DNA of 64,000 nt from Taeniopygia guttata (taxonomy: Eukaryota > Chordata > Aves > Passeriformes > Estrildidae). Of this stretch, positions 15,401 through 30,400 are shown piece by piece. Below the pieces are notes generated by a model. That model was given only the letters and a program-made list of their open reading frames with translations, searched no databases and had not been told where the DNA came from. How positions within the stretch are numbered: the stretch's first letter is position 1; every line of letters begins with the position of its first letter. Both the position numbers and the translations under genes were made by a program. The stretch lies in contig NC_133063.1 in the NCBI RefSeq assembly GCF_048771995.1, forward strand, positions 23,401,810-23,465,809, in the 5' to 3' direction.

Positions 15401-18400
15401 ATTTCAGTTGTATATTTTTGTAATTTTTCAGTGTAGAAAATATTTACAGAGCTTCTAAAACTTCTGGAGTATGTATACATGTGTCCTTATAAGTTAGAGA
15501 AAAGAATGAAGCCAAAAGCAGTTTTGACATTTCTGTCATCTACACAGAGTAGGTTGCCAGTGCTTGTGCATGCGTTACCGTGTTAAAACTGTGCTTGGAA
15601 TTGAACTTCAATTAATTCTGCATGTAAGAAAATGTCCATGTAATTCACAATAGTCTGTACCAAATGCCAGTATCCATATTTGAATTTTTGTAATAAATAC
15701 GCTACATTATTATCTTTTTGGTTTTTTATCTTTTTAAAATTTTATTTCTTTGGTCAGATTTCCACATAGAAGAGGCTGTGGAGTGGCCTGGCTTAGACCT
15801 CAAACTGGGCCAAGTTTCTGGGTTGGCTCTGGACCCTGAAAATAACCTAGTTGTCTTCCACAGAGGTGATCGAGTTTGGGATGAAAAGTAAGTAGAGACC
15901 CTTGCTGAATGGTGAGTTAGAAGGTTGAATTCCTGTGTACTGTTTATATACCTTCTCAAGGAAAGACAGATTGAAGTTCTTTTACCATGTAAAAAATCAG
16001 TTCTTTGGCTGAAAGTGCCTTTCAGAGACTCAGAATAGAAATGGTGACTGACAATTCAAGATGATGAATTATTAGGTCTTTAGACAGTAAGAATGTGTCT
16101 CCAGAGTAAAAGAACAAAGTACATTAGGTCTTTAAACTGTATGACCACATTAGTATGATATTCGCTGAGAGTAACTATCCCTACCTATCCATGTGTCTTA
16201 GCCGGAATAATTAGCCAGGGTGAATAATGTTTTTGTATGGTATACTGCAATTACTACTTGGGTTTAAGACATGCAAAGCTATGTCCATTCTTCTTTGTGT
16301 TTATGTACACTGAAAAAAAAGGGATTGTTACAAGGTACTCTCTCAAAACAAACTTTGTTCTACTCACTTGATAACGTTTGCTACATTTAGCATCACTCAA
16401 ACCAAAACATGTCTGAACTCTAGAATGGTGGCCCTTCTAGTATTTGTAAAACTATATAGTCAGAGGTATATTATTTTAAGAACAGAACTATAGAGGTATA
16501 TTTTTTTAAGAAAATAGATATATTATTATAAGAACAGAACTAATTCTAGAAGAGTACTATATTTATTTTTACAGTGTTCTTGTGTCTTTGATTTTTAAAA
16601 TTTTGTACGTGTTTATATGGATACTTTTGAAATTGCAAGAGAATACTGGAAGAAAGTAGTACAAGTCTGTAATATGTTATGTGGTACCTTTTTTAAATAC
16701 ACCCTTTAAAAAAATTCTTTCTTTTTATTTTGTCTTCTTTTTAAACATCTGTTCTCCATATATATGGCTATAAGACCAAAGGGTAGGGCTATTTTCAAAT
16801 CCTGATAAATTAATTTAAAGATAACATTGTGTCAGAAAAATAGGACAGAATTCTGAGCATTATGATAACAAATTATGCTTAGAATAGTGTTTCATGAAAG
16901 AAAGTTAAGTTACTTAGGTTTCAAGAAAAATAACATAATGCAGCAGATAAGGCAATAATTTGTTTCTCATACAGTGTTCTCATGCGTTAGTGATATCTCC
17001 TGCTCAAGTGTATATAAATACAGACTAAAGGATGCATTATACAACTTGTATTATTCAGACTTCAAGTATTGTGTAAAAGCTGTTTTTTCATACTCCCACT
17101 CAGGAACAAGTGCTGTTCTTTGTGTTGTTAAATAACAAATTTTTAAAATATTTGAAAATAGACTGGTCCTTTTAAAATACATATTTTTGAATGTCTGTCA
17201 ATTGAAGTATCCAACAATCCAGAGCACAAAACTTGAGTTTGTGATCCCACAGTATTGGGAAAGCCTACAGTTTTTAAACAAAAGAAAATAAATTACCATT
17301 CCCTAAAACAGCAGATGTGCATGATGAATCAACCATATTGAGAGACAGATAGACTTCACCTTCATTATGCTGTGGCTGCAGAAGATTGGAATTGTGATAC
17401 ATAGTCTGGAAATCCATGGATGTACCACCACTGCTCAGTAACACTACACATGGCCTTCCATAAAGATAACTAATCATTAAGTCCTAGTTCTTGAGGGGTT
17501 TTGTTCCTAAGTCTTACTTTTTTTCTTTTTCTTTTTGTGGAGCATAGCTAATCAATGTATAGGAAATCTAGTGCTAATAGGGACACTTAAGTCAGCTGAA
17601 CTACAACTCTGTAGGCTTTTTATTTAGAGTATAATGATTTTTAAATGTATTTTGAAAACATGCCTGTTGTTAAGCTCTTTTGCCACATCTTGTGGCATGG
17701 AAAATAGGCACACACAAATGTGCTCACCCAGTCAGCTTTCCCTTTTTATCTTTGGGTAATTAAATTTGAAGTCCCTTTCATGCATTGTGATGAAAAAGGA
17801 AGCAGTAATGGGTGTTCTCATTTTTCAGGGAAAAAAAAATATGTTTGGAAGGGGTTCATCATGACATTTGTATGGGGGAGGCATAAGAAGTTATCAGACT
17901 TTTAAGTTAACTTTTATCATTAGCTGCAAATACACAGTTAATAGAATATTCTTTACCAAACTGTAAACGGGATAAATCAATAGCCTGAAAGCCCAGAATT
18001 TATTTTCTCTTTCAATGCTTCACCAGCTTAGTATAGAAGCAAATAGAAACAATTTGTGCTGTTAGGCTATGCACAAATATTTCCAATGCATTATGAACAG
18101 GTGTCTCTGTTGAGTCATGGATGGGAACAAAAGAGTCCAGTCTTCAGAAGGTGAAAGGAAGGCGTTCAATGGAGAATTGCACATCTTTTATAACCCAGCT
18201 TGCTAAGCTAAGACCTGATTGGTCTTAGAGTAAAATCCTCTCACACTGTTGGTGAGCCAAGAATAGCACACTCTGGAAAATCATATCAATAAACAGCCTG
18301 GGCAGAAACAGAGATAGTAATTGTTTTAATTCTTTCTCTGAACTTTCTCACAGCTTCTCACATATTTCTCACAGCTTCCCAGGAAAATCTTGGGAGAGCT

Positions 18401-21400
18401 GTGTCTCTGTTCAGAGGCTGTGTGATTACCACAATCATATGCCACAAAAGCTGGATCCTCATTCAGCTCAATATATCTGGTTGAATGATCTATGCTGTTG
18501 CAAAAGGTAACTTCAGTCTACTTTAGAGCACAAAGGTATGCTTTAGAACACAATGATAAGCCCTGTAATACAGTAACAGCTTTGCAGTTGCTGTAGCATT
18601 CCTTCAGCATATGATTTTTAAAAAATAATCCTCTTAAATAATTAAGATTTTTCTACAGCATGGTAGTTTCAGAACAGTCTTTGCTATAAGCAGCATATAT
18701 TGTGTTGAATGAAAAAAATTAAAACTATTCAGCTGGCTAAGTAGTGAATCAGTTGGAAGTTATTTTGCATTTTGCGATTAAAAATGTATGCTATTTATCC
18801 CATTTATAAAGAACATACTAGAGAATATCAGTCATATTCTTGTTACTGCATTCTTATCAAGGTAGGCAAACTGACACAGTACCACAATGGGGATGGATAC
18901 TGATCAAGAATAGACCTCAGGATTGTGCTTTCAGAGGTTCTGAGATCAGGTGGTCTGTCTAAATTTACTATGTAGTTCACAAGAAGGATGCTAGATTTTA
19001 TAAGAAATTGTTTGCGTTAGTGTGGAGTGGCCAGATAAGAAGTGGAAACATAACTGTGGAATTACACTGGAGTTTCAAATTAGTAGATGTGCAGTAGGTT
19101 TTATTTGTCCTTCAGTATCAAAGTGCAGAACCTATCAGGAAATAATGTTTTAGAGCAATATGACTACTGTGTTTAGTTGTTCTCTTTGTGTGGTTTTGGT
19201 CTTGCTGCTTTTAAGCTGGAAGTAGTCAGCATTGTTTGAGTTCTTATTTATCAGTTAAAACAAAGGAACATTGCCTGGAAATTAATCTTAAGCACTGGAA
19301 GAAAAGAGTGACTATGATTTTATAGCATTCTAGTCATCCTCCTAGAAAAGAAGTTTGACAGGGAGAAGATGAACTCCTATAGACTCAAGTTCACTAGAAT
19401 TTCTCTGCATACCATACAATCTCTTGTTTACACTGAAATCACTTAATTCCCAGAAGAGCTGGGAATAACAGGAAATACTTAGGCATCTAGACAGCACTGT
19501 TACTAAGAATCAAAATCATAACAAGGAAAGCCAGTAATTACTTTTAGTCTAGATAGTCAGTTCTGCAGATACAATCATGTTTTCGATGGGGCTTGTTTTG
19601 TACTATATCTACCATCACTGGGAACTGAACTAAAAAACTTAGCTTTAAGTTGTGTGTATATTGTTCATCAGTAAAACCTTCTAATGCTGGCTTTCTATTC
19701 AACTGTTTTTGTACAGTTCTTTTGACAGCAAATTTGTCTATCAGCAAAGAGGACTTGGACCAATTGAACAGAACACAATTATAGTTTTGAATCCAAGTAA
19801 TGCAGAACTTCTTCATTCCACAGGCAAAAGTCTGTAAGTTGGGTTTTCTTTTTCTCTTACTAATTGAACTAATATTTCCATTCTAAACTCATTTTTATGC
19901 GTTTTATATTATGTTTATGCATTTATATACAATTGTGTAATTGTAGCCTGTCTTCAAGTAAGTAAACAAAGTCAAAAAATAATAAAATTATTTGCCATCT
20001 CTAAAATATCTGTTTCCTAACATTTCATATCATTGCATCTATCAGCCAGATTAACAGAAGTGAATATTGTACATTGTCCTTATAGATGCTAAGATAGCCT
20101 GAGATATCTTAGATCAACTGAATTTCATAACTGAGACAGTCTTGTCAAGAAAATTCTAAGCTGTAAAGCTGTATTTTTCATTAAATGCTACATGTAGTTA
20201 GTACATACAACGCTTGTTTTTAATCTGTAGATAAAAAATGAAATCTTCACATCTATATCATTCTTCCAGAAAAATGATTTTAACTTCATTCTTCTACATT
20301 TGTGCTTGCAGATTTTATTTACCACATGGATTGAGTGTAGATAAAAATGGTAACTACTGGGTCACTGATGTAGCTCTTCATCAGGTATGTTTCTGAAGAT
20401 TTAGTATCAGGACCATAATATTTTGCTTAAAAATATTTTTATTTTCCTAGAGATTTGACATACATTGCTTATCCAGGCCTGTTTAGAATAATAAGAATGT
20501 GCCTGCAGAAGTTCACCCCTGTGCACTTCATGGAATATAGTTGTGTTGAATAATTTGCTACGAGGACATAGCATGTAGAAATAATAGAATCATAGACTCA
20601 GACCATTGAATCGTGGTCTGAGTTGGGAGGGACCTTAAAGATTATCTCGTTCCAGCTGCCCTGCCATGGGCAGGGGCACCTTCCACTAGGCCAGGTTGCT
20701 CAGGGCACCATCCAATGTGGCCTGGAACACTTTCAGAGGTGGGACAGCCACAGCTTCTCTGGGCAGCTTCACCAGTGTCATCACCAACCTCGTGGTAAAG
20801 AACTTCCTTGTAATATCTAATCTAAACCTACTCCTTGTTTGAAGTCATTTCCACCTGAATGGGGAATTCTGTCACTACATGTATCTGTAAAAGGTTAATT
20901 TCAGTCTTTCTTGTGGGCTCCCTTCAGGAACTGGGAGGCCACAATTAGGTCACACAGAAGCATTTTTTTCTCCAGGCTGAACAGTTCTAGTTCTCTCAGC
21001 CTTTCCTCACAGCAGAGGTGCTCCATCCCTCTGATCACCTTGGTGCCTCCTCTGGACTCTCTCCTGCAGCTCTGTGTCCTTCCTGGGACCCCAGAGCTGG
21101 GTGGGGTCTCACCAGAGCAGGGCAGAGGGGCAGAATCCCCTCCCTCCCCTGCTGCCCACGGGGCTCTGGGTGCAGCCCAGGACATGGTTAACCTCTGGCT
21201 GTGAGCACACATTACCAGCTCATGTTGAACTTCTCATCAACCAGCACCTTCTCCTCAGGGCTGCTCTCAATTCCTTCTCCTCCCAGCCTGTATTTGTGCT
21301 TCGGATTGCCCCAACCCAGGTGCACGACCCTGCACTTGGCCTTGTTGAATTTCACGAGGTTCTCATGGAGCCCCTCTCTCCAGCCTTTCAAGATCCCTCT

Positions 21401-24400
21401 CCAATTTTCTTCTATGTCTTTTGCATATTGATGCACTTAAATCTAAAAAGTAAAACTGAATTGTTTGCTTTGTAATGATTTGAAATTTGTATTTTAAGCA
21501 GAAGTTTCCTAGAATCAGGAGTATTGAAAAAACTAATAATAAATATTATGGCCAATATATTAAGATTATGTTTGATATGTAAATTTACTTTATACAGAGT
21601 GGTAGGAGTTTTTCCCTAGGCCATCTAGGTCTCAGGTTTCACCTTCCATAACTGAAACTTCTTTTCTTTTCCTTTTGACTGAAAAAAAGGTTTTCAAACT
21701 AGGAGCCAATGACAAAGAACCATTACTGATCTTAGGAGTACCTTTGCAACCAGGCAGTGACAAAAATCATTTCTGTCAACCAACTGATGTGGCCGTGGAC
21801 CCAGTCACTGGCAGCATTTACGTCTCTGATGGCTACTGCAACAGTCGGATTATTCAGTTCTCTCCAAATGGACTGTATGTGATGCAGTGGGGAGAAGGTA
21901 CAGTCAGGGCTCTTGGTGCTTTACCATGCTGCTGTTACCACAAACTTATCATGAACCACAAAATTGCTGATATTACTATTAGTTTTTTTTAATTAATTTC
22001 TATAACTGAAATACCTTGCAGGCCCTATATGAAGTTCAGCCTTGTTCTTGCATCCAAATTTTCTCTTTGCTTTTCCTACAGCTACTTGTAGTAGTTATAT
22101 ATTTTCTAAAAGTAAAAAGTGGGAGTTTGTTACCTTGCTTTCAGAATAAATATTGTTGTGTCCTATCTTGTCAAGAAAATATTCTGACTTTCATAAAGCC
22201 TTTTTTTTTTAAACATGTAAGGAAGGAATCATTTTTGCCAGATTTATGCTGTAATTTCATCTATTTTAAGTGTTATGAATAATTATATTTCTGTCTGACT
22301 CAGATCTATGTATCACTGTTACTATGTGGAATATTCCCAGGAAATTGCAAATTCTAAATTTGGGATTTGTAAAGAAAACACAATAGGCTACTGTGAGTTA
22401 TATACCTAAATGCTAGGAAGAGAGCAAGCTGACCCTAATCTTCCCAGGGTTACATTGCATTATGTGGGATACTGCTGTTTCTAAGTAAAACCGTTAGTTT
22501 CAGTGTGTACTTTGACACAAACTTGTGGGTTTTTTTATTGCAGAGACTTCTCTGGGCAGACCCAGGCCTGGGCAGTTTTGTATCCCTCACAGCTTAGCCC
22601 TGATCCCTGACTTAAGTCAGCTGTGTGTTGCAGACAGAGAAAATGGTCGAATTCAGTGCTTTAGGCTGGAGACTGGGGAGTTCACAAGAGAGATCAAACA
22701 CAAAGCATTTGGAAGAGAGTTGTTTGCAGTTTCATATGTTCCAGGTAATCTTTTTTCTTGTTCTTCATATTTCAAGTAGTAGTTTTGTGCCAGGATGTCA
22801 ATGTTATTTCCTGAAGCGCTAGTGTGTTATCTTAGGATGAATATTAATTATCTTTTAGAGTAGTCCTAATGCAATGGAATATTTGAGAACTACTTGTTTT
22901 CCTGCTTGTGGATGAGGGAAGCTTGAGTCTAATCTCTGCTTCTAAAAAATGACTGATTACTCCCTAAATGTGATGTCAACAAGTAGACAATTTTGCTGCT
23001 TCCTGGTGACTACACAGTTAATCAGTAAATAATGAATTATTATTAATAATAACATTTCTAAATATTAATTTTGAACTCCATTGAAGAGAGCAAAATTAAG
23101 ACCAAATGAACAAGAAGGGTTTTTGGTTTCATGAAATCAGAGAGCTGAAAGCAAACAGAAAACATTGTGGTTTTTAATATCACAGTCTGGTTAAAATTAC
23201 CCTATTAAGTTTTGGGATTAGAATTTTAGATACCAATACTGAAGGTAAGGTAATTGTTAAGAACTGGATGAGGAATTTTGGCATGCTGGGCTCCTGATTC
23301 CTTAATACTAAATTTAATATCATGTTTCTCTCTTTTGCATCTTCAAGAATGTAAAAAATGGCTGTGCTGGATGAGAGGCTTGATATCTGTGTGTCTCTGA
23401 CAGTGGAAAGAGGCATTCTGAGAGTGTGTGTAAGCTTGGTTGCATTTTGTAGTCATTCCTCTCCTATTCACCATGCATCCACAAACCCTTTATTTAGCAG
23501 TTTTAGGAGGTGACCTCTGATCTGTTCATCATAGCATCTTTCTACAGACATATTGCCCATAAATTCTAATCCCGTTTCAAACTGATTTGTTTTGTCTAAT
23601 CCTTGAGTCCCCTTTCACATTTTATCCTTTTGCGGTCCCACTTACTCCCCAGCTAACTTTCTTCCTTTGATGCACTGAAAGAACTTTCTGCTATCAGGTC
23701 AACCATCCACAGCACAGCATACTTGAGATTATTTTTTAACACCTTCACATTCCTTTTGCATTTAAACTATATGTAAAATAATTGCCTTGCTGGTTCTTCT
23801 TATATGAATTAAGTGTGCATCTCTTAAATGACAAAGTTTCAGTGAGTTATACCTCACTTAACTTTCCTCTTGTAGTTTAGCTTCTTGTTATCTTTTTGTC
23901 TCTTTGTCTCTCAGACAGCCTTTTTTCATCTAAACTATTACAGCTCCATCTTCACTGCAGTTTGCTATGTGTGGGTTCTTAAGACAAATCTAATGTTGTT
24001 GCAGGTGGTCTCCTTTTTGCAGTTAATGGAATGCCCTATCCTGGAGAGGCGGAATCAGTGCAAGGATTTGTGATGAATTTCTCTACTGGAGAAATAATTG
24101 ATAATTTCATTCCACTTAGAAAGGTGGAGTACTGCACAGAGTGCCTTTTATATACAATTTTATATATGAGAACATTAGGAACGTTTTACTTTTCCAACTT
24201 CCATAAGAAGTCAGAAAATTGCTTATTGCTGGAAATAAGATGCTTTATAATGTAAGGTATTCAAAAGGAATTATTTATAGTACTGAATAAAAATGCTAGT
24301 ATTTTGGGTATTAGCTTCTGCATGTGGTACACATCTGAAATTATACTAACTTCTAGATGATTCCTACAGATAATATTTTCAAGTAGGATAAGACTATTTA

Positions 24401-27400
24401 TTATTGTCATTACTGTTCTCAAAAGTTAATTTAAGAGAGTAAAGAAGAAATTGAAAGATTCATATATTTAGATGCTAGTAATTTGTAAAAGAAATAGAGC
24501 TTATTCCTAAGCAGAAATAATATGCAACTGTATGGTTATATCCCTCTTTACAGAACACTAGTGAGTACATTAAGGCTAAGTGTTCTTCATGCCCTATTGT
24601 ACATAAATATTGTGGGGTTTTTTTTAACAGTTTCTATATATTGCCGTAGATTAAAGAATGAATGTTAATATTCCCACTTATTTGTACAACATACACTCTT
24701 TATTTGCAATCCAACTTTAAATTATATTGAGAGTTATTTTTTCTGAGTGTAGCAAATAGCTGTTTTGCATATAAACTTTAACAAAAATTAAATGTGTAGG
24801 CTTCAAACCAAGATTATTTTTGAAAATACGTATTTCAGCAGATAAAGTGAAAGAACATAATAGTATGAATAGAAATAATATGAGTATATTTTTTAGCATT
24901 AATATACGGAATAATCTCTATGATGTTATCCCTGGAGCAGGCAAACATTCAATAGAAATGGAATTCCTTTCATTTCACACATTTGTGTTTCAAACCAGCA
25001 CCTGCTGCATTTTCCAGTCTAAAGCAGGATTGAACATGACCAGGCTTATGATAGGTGTTAAGGAGGCCTTCTGAAAGCATAGACACTTAGGGCTAATCTG
25101 TGACTGCTTATCTTCACAGAGCTTTGAGATGCCACATGATATTGTTGCTTCAGAAGATAGAACAGTATTTGTTGGAGATGTTCATGCCAAAGCAGTGTGG
25201 AAGTTTGCATCTGTGGGAAGTATGTTATTTTTGTTCTTAATGTCCTAACTTCACATTTTGTACTTTCAGGTCAGTATCACTCATCAAGAGCCTAGTGGCA
25301 TAATGAGTGATTTAAAGTGCACTACAAACTTCACTTGCAGCAGCTGTGTGCTGCTGCTCAGTTTTCATTAAAAGACTGTTCTTCAGCATTGTTGTGTGTT
25401 CTGTCAAAGAAGAGTCCTGGGCACATAAGTTTGGCACAGAAGGAATCAACATGAATTTACCTTACACATCCTTTGTCAGTAACAAAAAAGTAACTTGAAC
25501 AAAAGTGTTACTCTAGTAATTTCAGTGTATCATTTGCTGAGAACTCAACTGCTTCCTTTGAGGTTATCATGCAGAAAAGTCCCAAGGTGTAAAATAAAAA
25601 CACAGGTCAACTTAAAATTTTTATTCATTTCATTGGGAGCATTTATCACTAGAAAATTAATCTAGTATAATTTGAAGTTCTGTTTCCATACAGAGGAGAC
25701 ACTTGCCAGTTTTAATCTAGTAACCCTCAAGGCAAGCAACCTCAGTTGTGGGAGAGGAACCTGATTAGTCAGACATCAATTTAGTAGAATTCAGAGAGAG
25801 GTTACATGTTTTACAGGAATAAAAATATAATCCACTGCTCCATTATATGGGATAAAAAATGCATGACAGACATAAAGTCTTAGGTTTCAGGATGTTAGTC
25901 ATCCTGTAAGAGTTTGCTGCTATAAATGACTAAGCTAGCTAGTTATTCCTTATTAGTCTTGTTTATAATTAATAGATTTTCCTTTGGGGCACTTGGTATC
26001 AGCTGCTCTTAATAACAGGAAACTGGAGCAAATAAATTGTAATTCTGATTGGATATGTTTTTATCTGCATCTAGTAAACTGAACATGAACAATTCTCAGC
26101 TTTTATTCAAAGAAACATGAGAAGAAAAAAGTAATGGAATGTTGACAGGTTAGATAAGGGAAGTCCTTGTATAAAATCTTCTTTTTAGTTTTTGCTTAAG
26201 TATAAAAGAAGAGTAGCTAAGAAACCCTGATTCAACCAGCCTTTAATTCACTATTATTTTGATTATAGTAAACAGTTTTATCTTGTGGGAATCTATGAAC
26301 CTTTAGGCATACACATAAAATCTTTGTTTCATAGAAGCTGATTATTGAAAGCAACTTTCATGAACTGAGCTCTTCCTTTTTTTTCTCTGGCCTTGTGAGC
26401 TACTGAATAGTTTATATTGACTCTCTGTGGTGAAATTCAAGTGTTGGTGGGAATGTTTACTATAGGATTGCACTGTACATTTGAGAAAGCTAGCAGGAAA
26501 ATGTCACTGAGTGCCTTTCTGAAATATCAGTTGTCCTGAAGAATGATTTTGTTTTACAGACATGGAACATCGGTCAGTTAAAAAGGCTGGTATTGAGGTA
26601 CAGGAGACAAAAGGTTAGTCTGATTCATAATGAAAATGAAGGGATCAGTATGTTCACGCAGACTAGGGCTGCTTCTGCCAAGCTGAAGGGACAAAATGCT
26701 GACTAGTTTGACTGTTCTGTTTTTTGTGAGTTCCTATAGGAAGCACTAGAAGGAAGCTTGTAACACTGCTACCTGGTAGATGCTGTTTCACAGCCAACCT
26801 AAACATTTCATTTCCAGTGATGACAAGTGATTCACTGTCACAGAATAAAAATTTTACTAGTAGGTTAATTCCATTCTGCCATCTGGTATGGTCCAGATTG
26901 GTATCTGTGGCAGCTCCCTTAGATGCAGAAATAGCTCTAAAATACAACTGCGACAGTTACTCTCCAGCACGCTCCCCCGCTCTACAGCCCTCCACCACCA
27001 AAAAAAGGATTTTTTGAAATGACAATTGGTTTATATTCCTGTGTAGTATTTTAGTACACAGCCTTCTCAGTCACACCATATGGCAAGAAATACTATTTTT
27101 TTTCTATTTATATTTCTTCCCATAGATTTACTAGACTTTTTATTTATTTAATTGCATGAAAATGAAAAAAAAAGGAAAAAGAAAATTAAATCATATAGGA
27201 ACAGTATATGGAGACAGTACACATGGAGGAGGTAGGTTCAAAGGAGTAAAATAATAATTAAGGTAGATGAAAAGTAATTTTAACCATTTGTATTCTATTA
27301 TGTAGCTCATTTCCCTCTCAGAAAAACAGTACCACATTATGGTACTATTTATAAAGGCATTTAAAATGTTCAAATCTTCTTAACTTGTTTTCTTTGCTTA

Positions 27401-30400
27401 AATTCAGAGTTTATGTAGTTTGCTTCAGCCATGTATATGCAGACAGAGAAAAGTCAAAAAACCCCAACTGCCAGTTGAAAGCATATAGAATAAAGTAGAA
27501 AAAGAAAGGCTAATGAAACAATGAAATGCTTACTGCTATCACTGTAATCCTTTTATTTTATCTCCATTGGTACACCAGCCTGCCTGAAGCACTCAAAAGG
27601 GAAGTGTTGACATTACAGCATGCTGTATATCTAGGGATATGTAAATGCCTTTTGGCTTTCTTTACCTGACACTTCTAATGTCATAGAGGAAAAATGCCAT
27701 AGTAACACCACGGTAAGAAAAAGGTTTTAAGTAAGAATGTCTAAAACTGTTTAGAGTAGGTAGGCTGAAATTAACATCTTTCAGCTCCACTGGGAGAAAA
27801 AAGCCAATGGACTTTCATTGTGTCATCTGCTTAATAAATGGAGGGGAGTGGCCTGCACTCTCACAGCCTCCTGGTGACAGACTGCTACTAGTGCTTGTAC
27901 TGTTGTGACATGGGGGAAAATATGTGGAGAACTGTAACTTTGCCCAGAGGTGGGAAAGATGGTGGAGGAAAATCTTCCTTAGCAGTAACTACTTGAACAG
28001 ACAGCATATTTTCATTGTGTCACTGTTATCCTTGTACTTGTGATAACAATGATATTTTTTATCATTGTATTAATTTTGAGTCTAAACCGAACCATTTGAT
28101 TCTCCTTCAGAGTAGAACTTCATTTTAATTTTGATACAGAATCAAAACAGTTTTGATTTAAAGTGTTTGTGATGCAGCTACTTGTTAAGAAATGCTGTTC
28201 AGTCTGAATTCAAAATACATAGCTAGACAGTTTTACTTGCTAAAAATTATTACAAAGCATTTGCAACATCATAAAGATTTTTCTGAAATAGTTTTTCTCC
28301 TTGTGGGTATAAAGTTAACAAATTAGTCAGCAATGACTAAATGCAGTTTTCAAAAGCTCTCCAGATTTGTAGAACCAAAATTCCTTAATGGAATGTAACA
28401 GTTCAAAAATTTAACCCTTTGTCACAGTTTTATTAGAAAGATCTTTAAACTTTTTCTTTGTGTTTATGATAATATGATATATACTGGTTTCTGTATTTCT
28501 TGTGGAAATGTTTTTGTCAAAAGGAGATGTTTAAATGATGTTACACCACATGGTTATTTGCAAAAATGGATAATTGGGGTAATTTCCTATATTTTAAATA
28601 GTAGGTACTTTTTAGGATAAAACTGTTTGACACATCTCCTTTCCTCATTTGAGAAAAGGGGAGGGAATCTTTGCTAGTGAGCAGTATCAATCAGAATTGC
28701 TCTTCCTTTTATTTGGGATAGTATCAGCAAAAGCCAAAAATGTCTCCATAAGAGTTTGTCTTTTGTTTCCTTGTTACAAAGGATTTAAGGTATCCTAGCT
28801 TGTTGTTTCCTGTAACACTTTGTTCTGCAACAGCTATTCAAGCAACAGCTTGATGCATATGGATTACATATGGAAATTCTTTTCTTTTTAAAGAATCAGA
28901 AACAATTGTTGAAGCCAGATTGAAAAACAAGCCAGAATCAAGAGACCCTCTAAAGAATGTGGATAAACAACACTTGGTCCAACAGGCCAGCAGCACTGGA
29001 GTTTCCTTTGTTCTTATTACAACTCTTCTTATTATCCCTGTTGTTGTCCTGCTAGTAATTTTAGTATTTATTCGGTGGAGGAAGACAACTGTCTATGGAG
29101 GTAACTGTGAGTAACTGTTCTAGAGAACAGGCTTTTATTATTCCAGTTCCAAATATCACTGAACACTGGGGGGTGAGGGTATGAAGAGAGCAGCTCCCTG
29201 TGCCTTTGTCCTCCTGAACAGTTGCAATGGTGCTGCATGCAAACTTACAGCATGGCAGGGACTCAGCACCTGCAGCCCCCTGAGCCTTTAATAGTGCATC
29301 TCAAGCTAGCACCTCTTCAGAACATGTATCAAAAGCTTTGATTGGTGTCAAGGCAAAAACTGGTATCTCAGAAATGACTAGAATAAATTCATGTTGTATT
29401 GTCTAGAATTCAGAAATTTTAATACTGCAAGCGTAGTTTGATTTTTTTTTAGTATGGGATCTTTAACCTGCTGAGAACAAAACACTCTATATGGGTATTA
29501 CAGAGATACAAGCAAAATGAAAACAGATAAGAAATTATGTATTATTGCTCTCTCCTACCTAGTCAATTCTGTGAGTCAGACATGCTTCCATAGTGCAGCT
29601 TAATCCATAGCTCCAAAAACTTTAATTCGTACTTAGAAGTTATGTGAGTGGTTCTAAATTTGTATTGTATAATAACATTGTTTTTCATAAATTGGCAGAC
29701 TGTGATAGGCATTTGATCACTAGACTTGTTATTTTGTATCACAAAGTTGTTTTAGCAAGATACTTTCTTCCAGAGAAGAAAATGTACATGGAGTGCAGAA
29801 CACAGTTCTGCCACTGTCAGGACCTACTCTGACAGAGTAGGACATTCAGCAGTCTAATATGGCTACACAACTGAATTTGAAGATTTCAGCATACAGCTTC
29901 CTGGCTTTTGTATTCAAATGTGTTGGCATACCAAATGTGCTAGGTGGCATATCAAATATGCTAATAATCTAGTCTATTGCAGTGCTGCCATAAATGGCTT
30001 CTTAGAGCTGCTGCTTGGTTTGTTGAATGTCTGATTTTTATCAGAAAATAAGGTCATTTGATCACAGAACACTGGGGGTTTAGCTTATTTTTGAAATTTA
30101 CTTTGTTTTTCAGCTGATGGGGAACGCAAACTAGATTCTAGTTCAGGCAGAATTTTAGGCAGACTTAGAGGTAAGTAGTCACTGAAGATGTTTTCAAATG
30201 CAGTTAACTGGAGGCTTTTTTTTTTTGTATTCATGTTGGCTAACAGATTTGATGGAACTTTCTCAAAGGAAGAATTGCGGGCAAAGATCAGGGGCTTTAG
30301 AAAGCTTCTTTTACAGCAAATTTTATCTGTCACTGTCTGCCCACTAAAGAGGCTGAGTCACTACCAGTGGGAGAGCAGGAGCTATAATGAGTTATTGTGG

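Noticed and set aside
20901..21475. ORFs of about 75-133 codons on both strands
   Set aside because: They lie inside a CR1 LINE in reverse orientation and are degraded or antisense to it.
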